From: Pyxidicoccus trucidator
GTDB taxonomy: Bacteria; Myxococcota; Myxococcia; Myxococcales; Myxococcaceae
Assembly: GCF_010894435.1 (NCBI RefSeq)
Contig: NZ_JAAIXZ010000006.1
Location: forward strand, 434,001 to 498,000
Direction of reading: 5' to 3'
DNA: 64,000 nucleotides
Shown here: positions 8,541-17,200 of the stretch, in pieces
Numbering within the stretch: the stretch's first letter is position 1
Layout of the letters: every line of letters starts with the position of its first letter
Translations under genes and position numbers: made by a program
The notes under the pieces: generated by a model
What the model saw: only the letters and a program-made list of their open reading frames with translations
What the model was told of the DNA's origin: nothing
Database searches by the model: none

Positions 8541-9176
8541 CTACTCGCGCGGCGTCGGGCCGGAGAGCTTCCCGCGCAGCGCGCCCACCAGCATGCCGAT
8601 GGCAATCTCGTTGTTGCCGCCGTGCGGGATGATGATGTCCGCGAAGTGCTTGGACGGCTCCACGAAGCCCATGTGCATGGGGCGCACGTGGCGCAGGTAC
8701 TGGCCCACCACGTGGTCGAAGTCGCGGCCGCGGTCCTTGATGTCGCGGGTGAGCCGCCGGAGGATGCGCAGGTCGTCATCCGCGTCGACGTAGATCTTCA
8801 CGTCCATCTCGTCCCGCACCTCCTTCATGTGCAGGACGAGGATGCCCTCGATGAGGACGATGTCGCCGGGGTCCACCGTCATGGTGCGCGGCTGGCGGGA
8901 CGAGGTGACGAAGTCGTAGACGGGCTTCTGGATGGGGCGCCCGGACTTCAGCTCGCGCAGGTGCTGCACGAGCAAGTCCCGGTCGAAGGCATCCGGATGG
9001 TCGAAGTTCACCTCGCGCCGGTCAGCGAGCGGGAGGTCCTTCAAGTCTCGGTAATACGAGTCCTGATCGATGAAGGCCACGCGACAGTCAGCCAGCGCCT
9101 CGCGGACCTTGCGGGCAACGGTGGTCTTACCGGACGCAGTGCCGCCCGCAATGCCAACGACGAGGGGGGACGCCAT
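8541..9176 (-). CDS. udk: Uridine kinase
   Basis: Phosphorylates uridine or cytidine in pyrimidine salvage in the cytoplasm. 211 residues, the normal family length. The Walker A is GGTASGKTT near residue 10, followed by DQDSYYRDL (typical uridine kinase substrate loop), NFDHPDAFD, PVYDFVTSSR, IEGILVL and the R-R-L-x-R-D-x-x-x-R-G-R lid. The ATG at 9176 (MASPLVVGI) is the natural start because the upstream extension is not conserved-looking. It lies 62 bp from the MNIO gene end, on the same strand. Confidence 0.93.
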   Translation of the reverse strand: MASPLVVGIAGGTASGKTTVARKVREALADCRVAFIDQDSYYRDLKDLPLADRREVNFDHPDAFDRDLLVQHLRELKSGRPIQKPVYDFVTSSRQPRTMTVDPGDIVLIEGILVLHMKEVRDEMDVKIYVDADDDLRILRRLTRDIKDRGRDFDHVVGQYLRHVRPMHMGFVEPSKHFADIIIPHGGNNEIAIGMLVGALRGKLSGPTPRE

Positions 9177-9237
9177 GGGGGCGCGACGTACCTTACCGAG
9201 CGGGCCAGTGCAAGGCTTCGGTCCACTGGCAGACATT

Positions 9238-10887
9238 TCATCCCCGGCGGATCAGCCCGCGCCCCTGGGCCTCGGCCAGCAGCGCGGGGGGCGCCTCCTC
9301 CACCGACATGGGGAGGAAGGTCAGCTTGCGCAGCCACTCCGCCAGCCCTGGCGTCGCCGTCAGCACCTCGTGCCCCCCTCCCCTGCGGCGGGCGAGGAAG
9401 GACCAGGGGCCCGGGCCCGGCCGACGCGCCACCTGGGACAGCGACTCCAGGCCGGACATCTCCAGCGAGCCACACGCCCACGCACGCGCGGTGAGGTGGC
9501 GGCGCACCGAGCGCGCGGAGTAGACCAGCTCCGACAGGTCCACCGGGAGGGAGCCCGGCCGCACGTCCTCCGCCAGCCCCACCTGCCCTGCCCCCGGCGG
9601 CGGCACCGGGCGGAGGAACAGGGTGGGCAGGAGCATCTCCAGCGCCAGCGCCGCCGAGGCCCCCTCGTCGGGCTGCTCACGCAGGCGCCGCATGGCCCAC
9701 TTGGAGAAGACCTGACCCAGCGAGCGGCCCGTGCCGCCGAAGAGGCCTCGGTACTCGGGCGACCCGGTGAAGGCGGCCAGCTGCTCGCGCGTCCCCGCGG
9801 CAAGCAGGCGCGTGAGCGGCCATTCCCGGTCCAGCACCTCGGCCACCACGGCGAGGCGGAAGTCCATTTCCGCCAGCGTGCCCTCCACGTCGTCCACGGT
9901 GGCGGCGGCGGTGGCGCCATGGCCCGCGTCGAACAGCTCCCACGGCCGGCCCTCCCCCGTCAGCGGGGGCACGGCGACGTCGCGGGGCGGGCGCAGCGTC
10001 AGCGGAGGGCGCTCGCCCGCGGGCACCAGCGTGCGCAGGCGGCGCAGTGACACCCTGGCCACCTCGGGAGGGTGGCCGTCTCCCTCGAAGGTGACGGCGC
10101 GCAGCGAGGGACAGCGCGGAAGCAGTGACTCCAGCAGGGTGAAGAGCTCCTCGCGCACCGGCTGGGTGTGGTCGTCCACGTAGAACTGGCGCAGGCCCCG
10201 GCGCGTCACCACGCCGCCAGCGATGTGAAGCTCGACGACCTTGTCCAGCGGGAAGCCGTCCAGCCCCGTCTCCAGCGGCAGGCCCGCGGAGAGCTGGTGG
10301 CTGAAGAGGTGTCCCAAATCCAGCAGCAGCGGCAACCCGGTGCGCGAGTGCAGCCGGGCCATGAAGTCCAGCACGTGCCAGTCCCCACGCCGCGCCAGCA
10401 CGGCGGGGTTCTCCAGCACCAGGGGCAGTGAGAGGTGCCGCTGCACGTGGAGCGCATGCGCCACGCTGTCGCGGAGGCCCGCCTCGTTGAAAGGCGGCGT
10501 GAAGTAGAGGTAGCCCGGGAAGGGCTGGCCGCCCACGTGCCACCAGCCCACGTCGTTGCCCACCCACGGACTGCCCACCGCGCGCGCGTGCGCGTCCAGC
10601 TCGGCCAGCGCCGACGCCGGCTCCAGCTCCGGGCCCCAGAGGTTGAGGTGGACGGGGTGGAAGAGCACGGGCACTTCCGGGCGCCGCCGCCACATCTCCG
10701 GGAAGAGCGACGCCTGGGCTCGCGCCTCGTCCAGCGACAGGGGCGCGCTGTACTCGACGAAGTCGAAGAGGCCCGGGGACTCGTCCAGCATCCGGTACGG
10801 CTGAGGCACGTCCGCCGTGCTCAGGTTGCTGCTCAGCCCCAGGCCACGCCAGGGCAGTGTCCACGTGTCGGATTCCGCGCGCGTCAT
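9238..10887 (-). CDS. DUF692 / MNIO-family iron-dependent peptide-modifying enzyme with C-terminal extension
   Basis: 549 residues. Residues about 15-290 match the DUF692 (multinuclear non-heme iron oxidase) family known from MbnB, TglH and bufferin maturases, which oxidise Cys or other residues of precursor peptides. Candidate ligand motifs are present in family order: DFVEYSAP (E45), FHPVHLNL (H80), LENPAV (E159), LLLDLGHLFSH (D190, H193), ELHIAGG (H221), VDDHTQPV (D239, H240) and TFEGDGHPP (E268, D270). Residues about 300-549 form an additional Ala/Leu/Arg-rich domain that I do not recognise; it may replace the separate partner protein of other MNIO systems. The gene is divergent from the Cys-rich lipoprotein at 11033, its likely substrate. 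MNIO assignment is secure; the substrate is inferred. Confidence 0.85.
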   Translation of the reverse strand: MTRAESDTWTLPWRGLGLSSNLSTADVPQPYRMLDESPGLFDFVEYSAPLSLDEARAQASLFPEMWRRRPEVPVLFHPVHLNLWGPELEPASALAELDAHARAVGSPWVGNDVGWWHVGGQPFPGYLYFTPPFNEAGLRDSVAHALHVQRHLSLPLVLENPAVLARRGDWHVLDFMARLHSRTGLPLLLDLGHLFSHQLSAGLPLETGLDGFPLDKVVELHIAGGVVTRRGLRQFYVDDHTQPVREELFTLLESLLPRCPSLRAVTFEGDGHPPEVARVSLRRLRTLVPAGERPPLTLRPPRDVAVPPLTGEGRPWELFDAGHGATAAATVDDVEGTLAEMDFRLAVVAEVLDREWPLTRLLAAGTREQLAAFTGSPEYRGLFGGTGRSLGQVFSKWAMRRLREQPDEGASAALALEMLLPTLFLRPVPPPGAGQVGLAEDVRPGSLPVDLSELVYSARSVRRHLTARAWACGSLEMSGLESLSQVARRPGPGPWSFLARRRGGGHEVLTATPGLAEWLRKLTFLPMSVEEAPPALLAEAQGRGLIRRG

Positions 10888-11032
10888 TCCACGAACCTAG
10901 ACGCGCTCCACTGTCACTGCCACGGAAGCCGCGCTCTTCCTGTCGGATTGCAGCGAGACGGCACACGCTTCTCCGCTGTTGGAGCGAGCAGCTAGGTTCA
11001 CGGCGAAGTCCCCCCAACAGCGAGGAAACACC
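10888..11032. promoter_or_regulatory. Divergent promoter region between MNIO and Cys-rich peptide, with inverted repeats
   Basis: The 145-bp intergenic region carries two matching arms in opposite orientation. The left arm is GAACCTAG-N4-GCTCCA (10893-10910). The right arm, read on the minus strand, is GAACCTAG-N6-GCTCCA (10999-10980). Each arm is placed so that it could be a -35-like element pointing toward the far gene, or an operator half-site shared by both genes. GAACCT resembles -35 boxes of ECF-type sigma factors. No -10 is clear. Regulation is inferred only. Confidence 0.55.
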
Positions 11033-11386
11033 ATGAACTCCAAGTTGCTCGCCTGGTCCGCGGCACTCACGCTGGTCCTGACTGTCGGCTGCGGCCCGAG
11101 CCAGGCGCCGGAGACGCAGGAGCCGCAAGACACCCAGCAGGTGCAGGAGGCCGCCGGGTGTCCCAAGGGCCAGTACCTGTGCCTCTCGTGTGATGGCCTG
11201 AGCACGTACTGCGGCGATGCGTGCCTGGACTGCACCCCGCCCGTCGCGCCTGGAGGTGAAGTCTCGGCCGCCGCCGGCTGCCCGAAGAACCAGTACCTGT
11301 GCACGTCGTGCGACGGCCTGAGCACGTACTGCGGTGATGCGTGCCTGGACTGCATCCCGCCCGTCGCGCCCGGCAACGAGCTGTAG
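11033..11386 (+). CDS. Small Cys-rich lipoprotein with two tandem repeats; putative MNIO substrate
   Basis: 117 residues. Residues 1-20 are a signal peptide with an imperfect lipobox (LTVGC, Cys20). A Gln/Glu/Pro-rich spacer (21-39) is followed by two repeats (40-79 and 80-117), each with six cysteines spaced C-x6-C-x2-C-x6-C-x3-C-x2-C and sharing the block CDGLSTYCGDACLDC. ATG 11033 has GAGG seven bases upstream, and a terminator follows the gene. The divergent MNIO gene makes this a likely exported, Cys-modified peptide, perhaps for metal binding as in bufferins. It could instead be a disulfide-rich structural lipoprotein that is not modified. Confidence 0.8.
   Translation: MNSKLLAWSAALTLVLTVGCGPSQAPETQEPQDTQQVQEAAGCPKGQYLCLSCDGLSTYCGDACLDCTPPVAPGGEVSAAAGCPKNQYLCTSCDGLSTYCGDACLDCIPPVAPGNEL
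11150..11383 (+). repeat. Two 120-bp coding repeats in the Cys-rich peptide gene
   Basis: Units 11150-11269 and 11270-11383 encode the same 40-residue module (the second slightly shorter). Most differences fall in third codon positions or in a few spacer codons, while all six cysteines and the CDGLSTYCGDACLDC block are unchanged. This suggests an internal duplication kept under selection. Confidence 0.9.
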
Positions 11387-11433
11387 GCGGCCCCACGCGG
11401 GCCGAAGGCGAGCACGTGTGCCGCCACTGAGAG

Positions 11434-11468
11434 GAGGTCCGCTCACAAGGGCGGACCTCTTCTATTTT
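11434..11468 (+). terminator. Rho-independent terminator of the Cys-rich peptide gene
   Basis: A nine-base perfect stem (GAGGTCCGC 11434-11442 with GCGGACCTC 11451-11459) and an eight-base loop are followed by tctatttt. It lies 48 bp after the peptide stop codon, so the peptide is a short monocistronic unit. Confidence 0.85.
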
Positions 11469-11553
11469 CAGGCCGCGCCGCGACGTAGCCGGAACCTTTT
11501 TTCACGTGCCGTTGTCGGATGACTTCGCGAATCCAAGCCAACGGAGGCAGTGA

Positions 11554-13512
11554 ATGAGGCGGATCCACCTGGCCGTCATGGGAGTCGTCTGCGCGCTCTT
11601 GCTGGGGAGCACGGTGTCGGGCTGCCGTTCACGAGAGGACACCGAGGCAGCGGCAGCGCGGCAGTCCGACTCCACCCACCTGGCCCAAGCGAGGCCAGCG
11701 GAACCAGCGCCCACCGTCGCGAAGCTCGTTGAGGTTGAGAAGGAGGAGGCGCGGGCCGACAGCCCCGCGAGCGCGCCCGCACCCGCACCCGCGCCTTCCT
11801 CGGCGCGCCTTGGACCCGCGCCCTCGGGGCTGAAGATCCTGGCCCAGAGCGAGGGAGCCCAGGGGTCCTCCTCGAAGCCCTCGGAGGGACTGATGGGTAA
11901 GCTCGGGCAGCGAGGCACCGGCGCGGGTGGCGGGGGTATCGGCATGGGCCAGGGCATCAGCGGCCTCGGCACCAGGGGCCGTGGCGCCGGAGGCGCGAGC
12001 TACGGCGCCGGGGTTTCCCTCTACGGCTCGGGCAGTGGCGGCGGTGTCGCGCAGGGCCAGGGCTCCATGTCCTTCGGGGGCAAGGCCGGCAAGAGCACTC
12101 GCATGCACAGCTCCGCGCAGGCCGAGCCTCCGTCCTCCACCGTGGGCGAGGGCTACCGCGACTACGGGGTGAATCCCTTCGTCACGGCGGCGGAGGACCG
12201 GCTGTCCACCTTCGCGGTGGACGTGGACACGGGCTCGTACACGCTGGCGCGGCGCAAGGTGCTGGAAGGCACGCTGCCTCCGAGGGAGGCCGTGCGCGTG
12301 GAGGAGTTCCTCAACTACTTCCGCTACGCCTACCCGGAGCCCGCCGCGAGTGACGGCCCGCTGGCGGTGCACCTGGACGCCGCGCCTTCGCCGTACACGC
12401 CGGGACGCCACCTGCTGCGCGTGGGCGTACAGGGCCGCCGGCTGAGCGTGTCCGAGCGCAAGCCCGCGCACCTCACCTTCCTGGTGGACGTGTCCGGCTC
12501 GATGCAGTCCCCGGACCGGCTGCCGCTGGCGAAGCGCGCGCTGCGGATGCTGGTGGACAACCTGCGCGACGGCGACACCGTGGCGCTGGTGACGTACGCC
12601 GGCAACGTGCGGCGCGTGCTGCCCCCCACGGGCATGGAGCACAAGGCGAGCATCCACACCGCCATCGAGGAGCTGTCCGCGGGCGGCTCCACCGCGATGG
12701 CGTCGGGCATCGACCTCGCCTACCAGCAGGCGATGCAGACGCTGGATGGTGCTTCGATTTCCCGCGTCATCATCCTCTCGGACGGCGACGCCAACGTGGG
12801 CGCGACGAGCCACCAGGAAATCCTGAAGACCATCCAGGGCCACGTGAAGGAGGGCGTCACCCTCACCACCGTGGGCTTCGGCATGGGCAACTACCAGGAC
12901 ACGATGATGGAGCAGCTCGCGAACAAGGGGAACGGCAACCACTACTACGTGGACTCGCTGCTGGCCGCGCGGCGCATCTTCCAGGAGCAGCTCGGCGGGA
13001 CGCTGGAGGTCATCGCGCAGGACGTGAAGCTCCAGGTGGAGTTCGACCCCGAGCAGGTGGCGCGCTACCGGCTGGTGGGCTACGAGAACCGGGACATCGC
13101 GGACCGCGACTTCCGGAACGACCGCGTGGACGCGGGGGAGATTGGCTCCGGGCACACCGTCACCGCGCTGTACGAGCTGGAGCTGAAGCCCGGCGCGGGA
13201 GAAGGCCTGGCCACGGTGCGGATGCGCGCGAAGCGGCCTCGCGGCGAGTCCGCCACCGAGCGCGCACATCGCTTCCCTGCCCGGGCGCTCGCGAGCACGT
13301 TCAAGGAGGCCAGCGCCGACCTGCGCTTCGCGTCGGCGGTGATGGGCGCGGCGGAGCTGCTGCGGCGCAGCCCCCACGCGGACCGCTGGAGCTTCGAGCA
13401 GGTGCGCGAAATCGCCCGCGCGGCCACGCCCGCCGGCAACGCCGAGCGGGAGGAGTTCCTCTCCCTGCTGGAGAAGGCGCGCCCCCTGCTCCGGAGCGTG
13501 GCGGCGCGCTAG
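11554..13512 (+). CDS. VWA-domain lipoprotein of YfbK type (652 aa)
   Basis: Signal peptide with lipobox STVSGC (Cys24), then a Pro/Ala- and Gly-rich segment (about 60-180). Around residue 200 begins NPFVTAAEDRLSTFAVDVDTGSYT, the entry motif of the YfbK-like family. A von Willebrand A domain follows, with an intact MIDAS (FLVDVSGSMQS; later ILSDGDANVG). The C-terminal part matches the DUF3520-like tail of this family. GGAGG precedes the ATG at 11554. Such proteins are often next to sigma-70/ECF genes; here an ECF gene converges at 13513. It is probably an envelope metal-dependent adhesion or scaffold protein. Confidence 0.88.
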   Translation: MRRIHLAVMGVVCALLLGSTVSGCRSREDTEAAAARQSDSTHLAQARPAEPAPTVAKLVEVEKEEARADSPASAPAPAPAPSSARLGPAPSGLKILAQSEGAQGSSSKPSEGLMGKLGQRGTGAGGGGIGMGQGISGLGTRGRGAGGASYGAGVSLYGSGSGGGVAQGQGSMSFGGKAGKSTRMHSSAQAEPPSSTVGEGYRDYGVNPFVTAAEDRLSTFAVDVDTGSYTLARRKVLEGTLPPREAVRVEEFLNYFRYAYPEPAASDGPLAVHLDAAPSPYTPGRHLLRVGVQGRRLSVSERKPAHLTFLVDVSGSMQSPDRLPLAKRALRMLVDNLRDGDTVALVTYAGNVRRVLPPTGMEHKASIHTAIEELSAGGSTAMASGIDLAYQQAMQTLDGASISRVIILSDGDANVGATSHQEILKTIQGHVKEGVTLTTVGFGMGNYQDTMMEQLANKGNGNHYYVDSLLAARRIFQEQLGGTLEVIAQDVKLQVEFDPEQVARYRLVGYENRDIADRDFRNDRVDAGEIGSGHTVTALYELELKPGAGEGLATVRMRAKRPRGESATERAHRFPARALASTFKEASADLRFASAVMGAAELLRRSPHADRWSFEQVREIARAATPAGNAEREEFLSLLEKARPLLRSVAAR

Positions 13513-14178
13513 CTACGCGTCCAGCTTCTCGACGGAGATGACGCCCTGTTCGATGGCGAGCGCCCGCAGCCGCGTCTTCACGCGCTGGAACTGCTGGCGC
13601 AGCGCCGTGGCGCGGCGGTTCAGCGCGTCACGGGTGACGGGCTCGTCCGGCTCCGCCATCACCCGGGCAATCTCCGTCCAGGGCAGGCGCTGGTCCACGC
13701 GCAGCATCAGCAGCATCCGCTCGTGGGGCTCCAGCTGCTCCCGCAGCGCGCGGAAGCGCTCCTTCACGGCGGTGCGCTGCCAGGGATGGGTGTCCGTGCG
13801 GTGGCGCTGCGGCTCGTTCGCCGCGGGCTCGCTCACGGGCTGCTCGCGGGCCGCGGGCATGTGGAGCTGGTGGTAGCAGGCATTGCGCGCCAGCCGGTAC
13901 GCCCAGGTGCGGAACGAGCTCTCCCACCGGAAGCCCGGCAGCCCCTTCAGGAGGTTCTCGCTGAAGAGGCTGAAGGCGTCCTTCGCCAGCTCCGGGTGGT
14001 GGAGCACGGAGGTCATCAGCCGCCGTATCTCCGGCCCATAGGCGCGCATCGCCAGCTCCACCGCCAGGCCATACTCCTCCCGCTGGCACAGCACATGGAG
14101 CTGCGCCTCCACCTGCTCGCGCGCGGCAGGTGGCCCCGCTCCCATCGCTCCATCCACATCCGTCGTCGGAGATATCAT
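13513..14178 (-). CDS. ECF-type RNA polymerase sigma factor (221 aa)
   Basis: Sigma2-like region around residues 45-115 (AYGPEIRRLMTSVLHHPELAKDAFSLFSENLLKGLPGFRWESSFRTWAYRLARN, given here only to locate region 2.1-2.4 by FRTWAYRLARNACY). A variable linker follows, then a sigma4-like helix-turn-helix at about 150-205 (ERMLLMLRVDQRLPWTEIAR). No anti-sigma gene is adjacent. The start at 14178 has the strong Shine-Dalgarno GGGAGGAG nine bases upstream, but that sequence is paired in a hairpin (see 14188-14213). It converges with the VWA gene without a gap. Confidence 0.85.
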   Translation of the reverse strand: MISPTTDVDGAMGAGPPAAREQVEAQLHVLCQREEYGLAVELAMRAYGPEIRRLMTSVLHHPELAKDAFSLFSENLLKGLPGFRWESSFRTWAYRLARNACYHQLHMPAAREQPVSEPAANEPQRHRTDTHPWQRTAVKERFRALREQLEPHERMLLMLRVDQRLPWTEIARVMAEPDEPVTRDALNRRATALRQQFQRVKTRLRALAIEQGVISVEKLDA

Positions 14179-14187
14179 CGCGTCACA

Positions 14188-14213
14188 CTCCTCCCTTCCC
14201 CAGACGGGAGGAG
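14188..14213 (-). promoter_or_regulatory. Hairpin sequestering the ECF sigma ribosome-binding site
   Basis: On the minus strand CTCCTCCC (14213-14206) pairs perfectly with GGGAGGAG (14195-14188) across a ten-base loop. The second arm is the Shine-Dalgarno of the sigma gene starting at 14178. The eight GC-rich pairs would hide the ribosome site, so translation may be conditional. It could also act as the terminator of the kinase gene upstream, but there is no T-run. Confidence 0.6.
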
Positions 14214-14257
14214 GCTCCCCGAGCGCGCCGTGACGCGCCCACTCCAGGCCCGCTCGC

Positions 14258-17200
14258 TCAGGAGCCAGGCGCCGAGTCCTCCAACCTCGTGGTGGAGGGC
14301 ATTGGCAGCTCCACCCGCGGGTGGCCGATGCGCCCCTCCCGCACCAACCTGCCGTAGCCCAGAGCCCCCTGCGCCTCCGCCACGCTCAGCGCCCGGGCGA
14401 AGGCCGCTTCCGCCTCCCTGTCCCGACCCAGGCCCCCGAGCGCCTCCGCCTCCAGTCCCCGCAGCATCGCTTCGTAGGAGCGCTCCTCCGTCGACTCCAC
14501 CAGCGCCAGCGCCTCGCGCACGGTGTCCAGCGCCTCCTCGGCCTGCCCCAGCAGCAGGTGGATTTCGGCCAGCATGCCCAGGAAGTGGGGCAGCCCCGCC
14601 GCGAAGCCGGAGCGCCGCCACTGCGTCAGGGCCGACTGCATCAGCGCCAGCCCCTCGCGCGCGCTGCCCATCATCGCCTGCGCCCACCCCCGGATGAGCG
14701 AGGCCCAGCCCAGCCACAGTCGGAAGTGGTGCTCGCGCGAGAGCGCGATGTTCCTGTCACACAGCTCCAGCGCCTCGTGCGGCTCGCGGCGGAGTTGGCA
14801 CGCCAGCGACACGTACAGCAGCGCGAAGGCCGTCGTGTTGGGGTGGCCGATGTCCATGGCCAGCCGGAGCGCCTGGCGCCCGTACTCCCGCGAGCGCTCC
14901 GGCGCGTCCACCACCGCGTGCACCACCGCCCCGTACGCCAGGGCCGCCACGCGGGGGTTGACCCAGTGCTTCACCGCCAGCACCTGGTGATGCTCCAGCC
15001 CGAAGTCGGAGAACGCGAGCGCCAGCTCCACATGCTCCAGCGCGGCGGGCACCTGCCCCCAGGTGAAGAAGTCGACGGCCATCATCCGGTAGCCCAGCGC
15101 CAGCAGCTCCCGCTGGCCGTGGCCACGGCCCAGCCGCACCAGCCGCTCCGCCACCTCGTGCGCCTCGCTCCACCGCGCCCGCGCGAAGGCGTACGAGAAG
15201 GGCACCCAGTAGGGCGGCTCCAGCCGGGGCAGGTCGTCCTCCAGCTCGCGCATCAGCGCCAGCATCCGCGTGTAGAGCTGCTCGCCCTCGGCCGAGTGGT
15301 AGCCCTGCACCTGCACCAGCGGCAGCCCCATGGCGCAGAGCAGCTTCAGCTCCTGTCCGGAGCGCTCGCGCGAGGGCGGCAGCGTGAGCAGCAGCTCCAG
15401 CGCCTGCCGGAAGTGGCTGAGGGCCTCCACGTTCGCCGAGCGCCGGCTGGCCAGCTCGCCCGCGCGGGCCCACCAGCGCAAGGCCGCCTCCGTCTGTCCC
15501 GACCCCGAGTAGTGCCAGGCCAACAGCTCCGGCTGCGCCTCGGACACCTCGGGGAACTGCTCCGCCAGCACGCGGGCCACGCGCCGGTGGTACAGCCGCC
15601 GCTGCTGCTTGGGCAGCGAGTCCGTCGCCACGTCCTGGATGAGGGCGTGCCGGAAGCCGAAGCGCGGCTCCAGTCCCTCCTCGGGCTGGAGCAGCCCTTC
15701 CGAGACGAGCTCGGCCAGGTCATTGCGCAGCGCCGTGTCACTCCAGCCGGACAGCGCGGCGATGAGCGCGTACGAGAAGCTCCGCCCCACGACGGCGCAC
15801 AGCTGGGCCAGCTCCTTGCGCGGCCCGGGGAGCCGATCCAACCGGGTGATGAGCAGCTCGCGCAGGGACAGCGGAACGGAGAGGGCCAGCGTGGCGGGCG
15901 CCCCCTGCTCGCCGGGAGGACGCTCCACCACCGTGCGCGTCAGCTCCTCCGCGAAGAGGGGGACGCCGTCCGTCTTGGCCACCAGGTGCGCCACCAGCTC
16001 CGAGGGCAGTCCCTGACGTCCGGCGGCCCTGCGCACCAGCTCTCCGGCGATGGCGGCCGGAAGGCGCTCCAGCGCGAGCCGGCGGATGTCCCCACTCACG
16101 GGCCAGGGCGGCCGGAAGTCCGGGCGCGCGGTCAGCAGCAGGCACGTGCGCGTGCGGGGGAGCCGCTCCAGGAGCACGCCCAGGAGCTGGAGCGTGGACG
16201 GGTCCGCCCAGTGCAGGTCCTCCACCTCGGCCAGCACCGGCCGGTCCTCTCCCAACCGCAGCAGCAGGGCGGTCAGCGCCTCCAGCGTGTCCTGCTTCAG
16301 CCGGTCCGGCGTGTAGCGCAGGTGCGGCGCGCCTTCCTCACCGGACAGGCCCACCAGGCTCGACAGCACCCACGTGCGCTGGTGGCCCAGCCCGAGCGCG
16401 CCCAGCCCGGCCTCCAGCCGCGCCCGGTGCTGGTTCGGCGAGCCTTCCACGTCCAGGTGGAGCAGGTGGCGCAGCAGGTCGATGATGGGGGCGAAGGCGC
16501 TGGTGGTCGCCTGGGGCCAGCACTGGCACCGCAGGCGGATGGCCATGAAGGAGGGCACGCGCTCGCGCAGCTCGCGCAGCAGGCGCGACTTGCCCATGCC
16601 CGCCTCGCCGGTGATGAGGCCGCAGACGCCATGCCCCCCACGCGCCTCCTGCCACCAGCCCATCAGCCGCTGCAGCTCCGAGCGCCGCCCCACCAGCGGG
16701 GTGAGCGGGCGCGCCACCAGCGAGCGGTCGAACCGGCTCGCGGTGCGGCGTGGGCGCAGCAACTGGTGGAGCTTCACGTCGCGCACGCCCGACAGCCCGG
16801 TGAAGCGCATCGAGTCCAGGGGCTGGGTGACGAAGGCCCCGCGCACCAGCGCCAGCGTGGAGTCGCTGAGGTACACGGTGCCGGGCTTCGCCTGCCGGGC
16901 AATCCAGGTGACCATGCGCGGGGCCTCGCCCTGGATGGACGTGTCGTCCAGCACCACCATGTCGGTGTGGATGCCCACCTGCAGGGCCAGCTCGCGGCCC
17001 GGGGCCAGCAGGAGGGACTCCTGGAGCGCCGGCGCCACCGTGGTCGCCAGCCGCAGCCCCGCGTTCATCGCGCGCTCCGAGTCGTCCTCCCTCGCCGCCG
17101 GGTGCCCGAAGCAGCCGAGCACCTCCTCCCCCACGCACAGGACGACGGTGCCCCCGTGCTCGGTGAAGACCTCCGTGCAGCTCCGGTGGAACGCGGCCTC

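Noticed and set aside
11670-12100. Gly-rich stretch of the VWA lipoprotein as a separate repeat domain or silk-like element
   Set aside because: The Gly/Ala/Ser pattern is low complexity with no regular unit. Similar linkers are common in myxobacterial envelope proteins.
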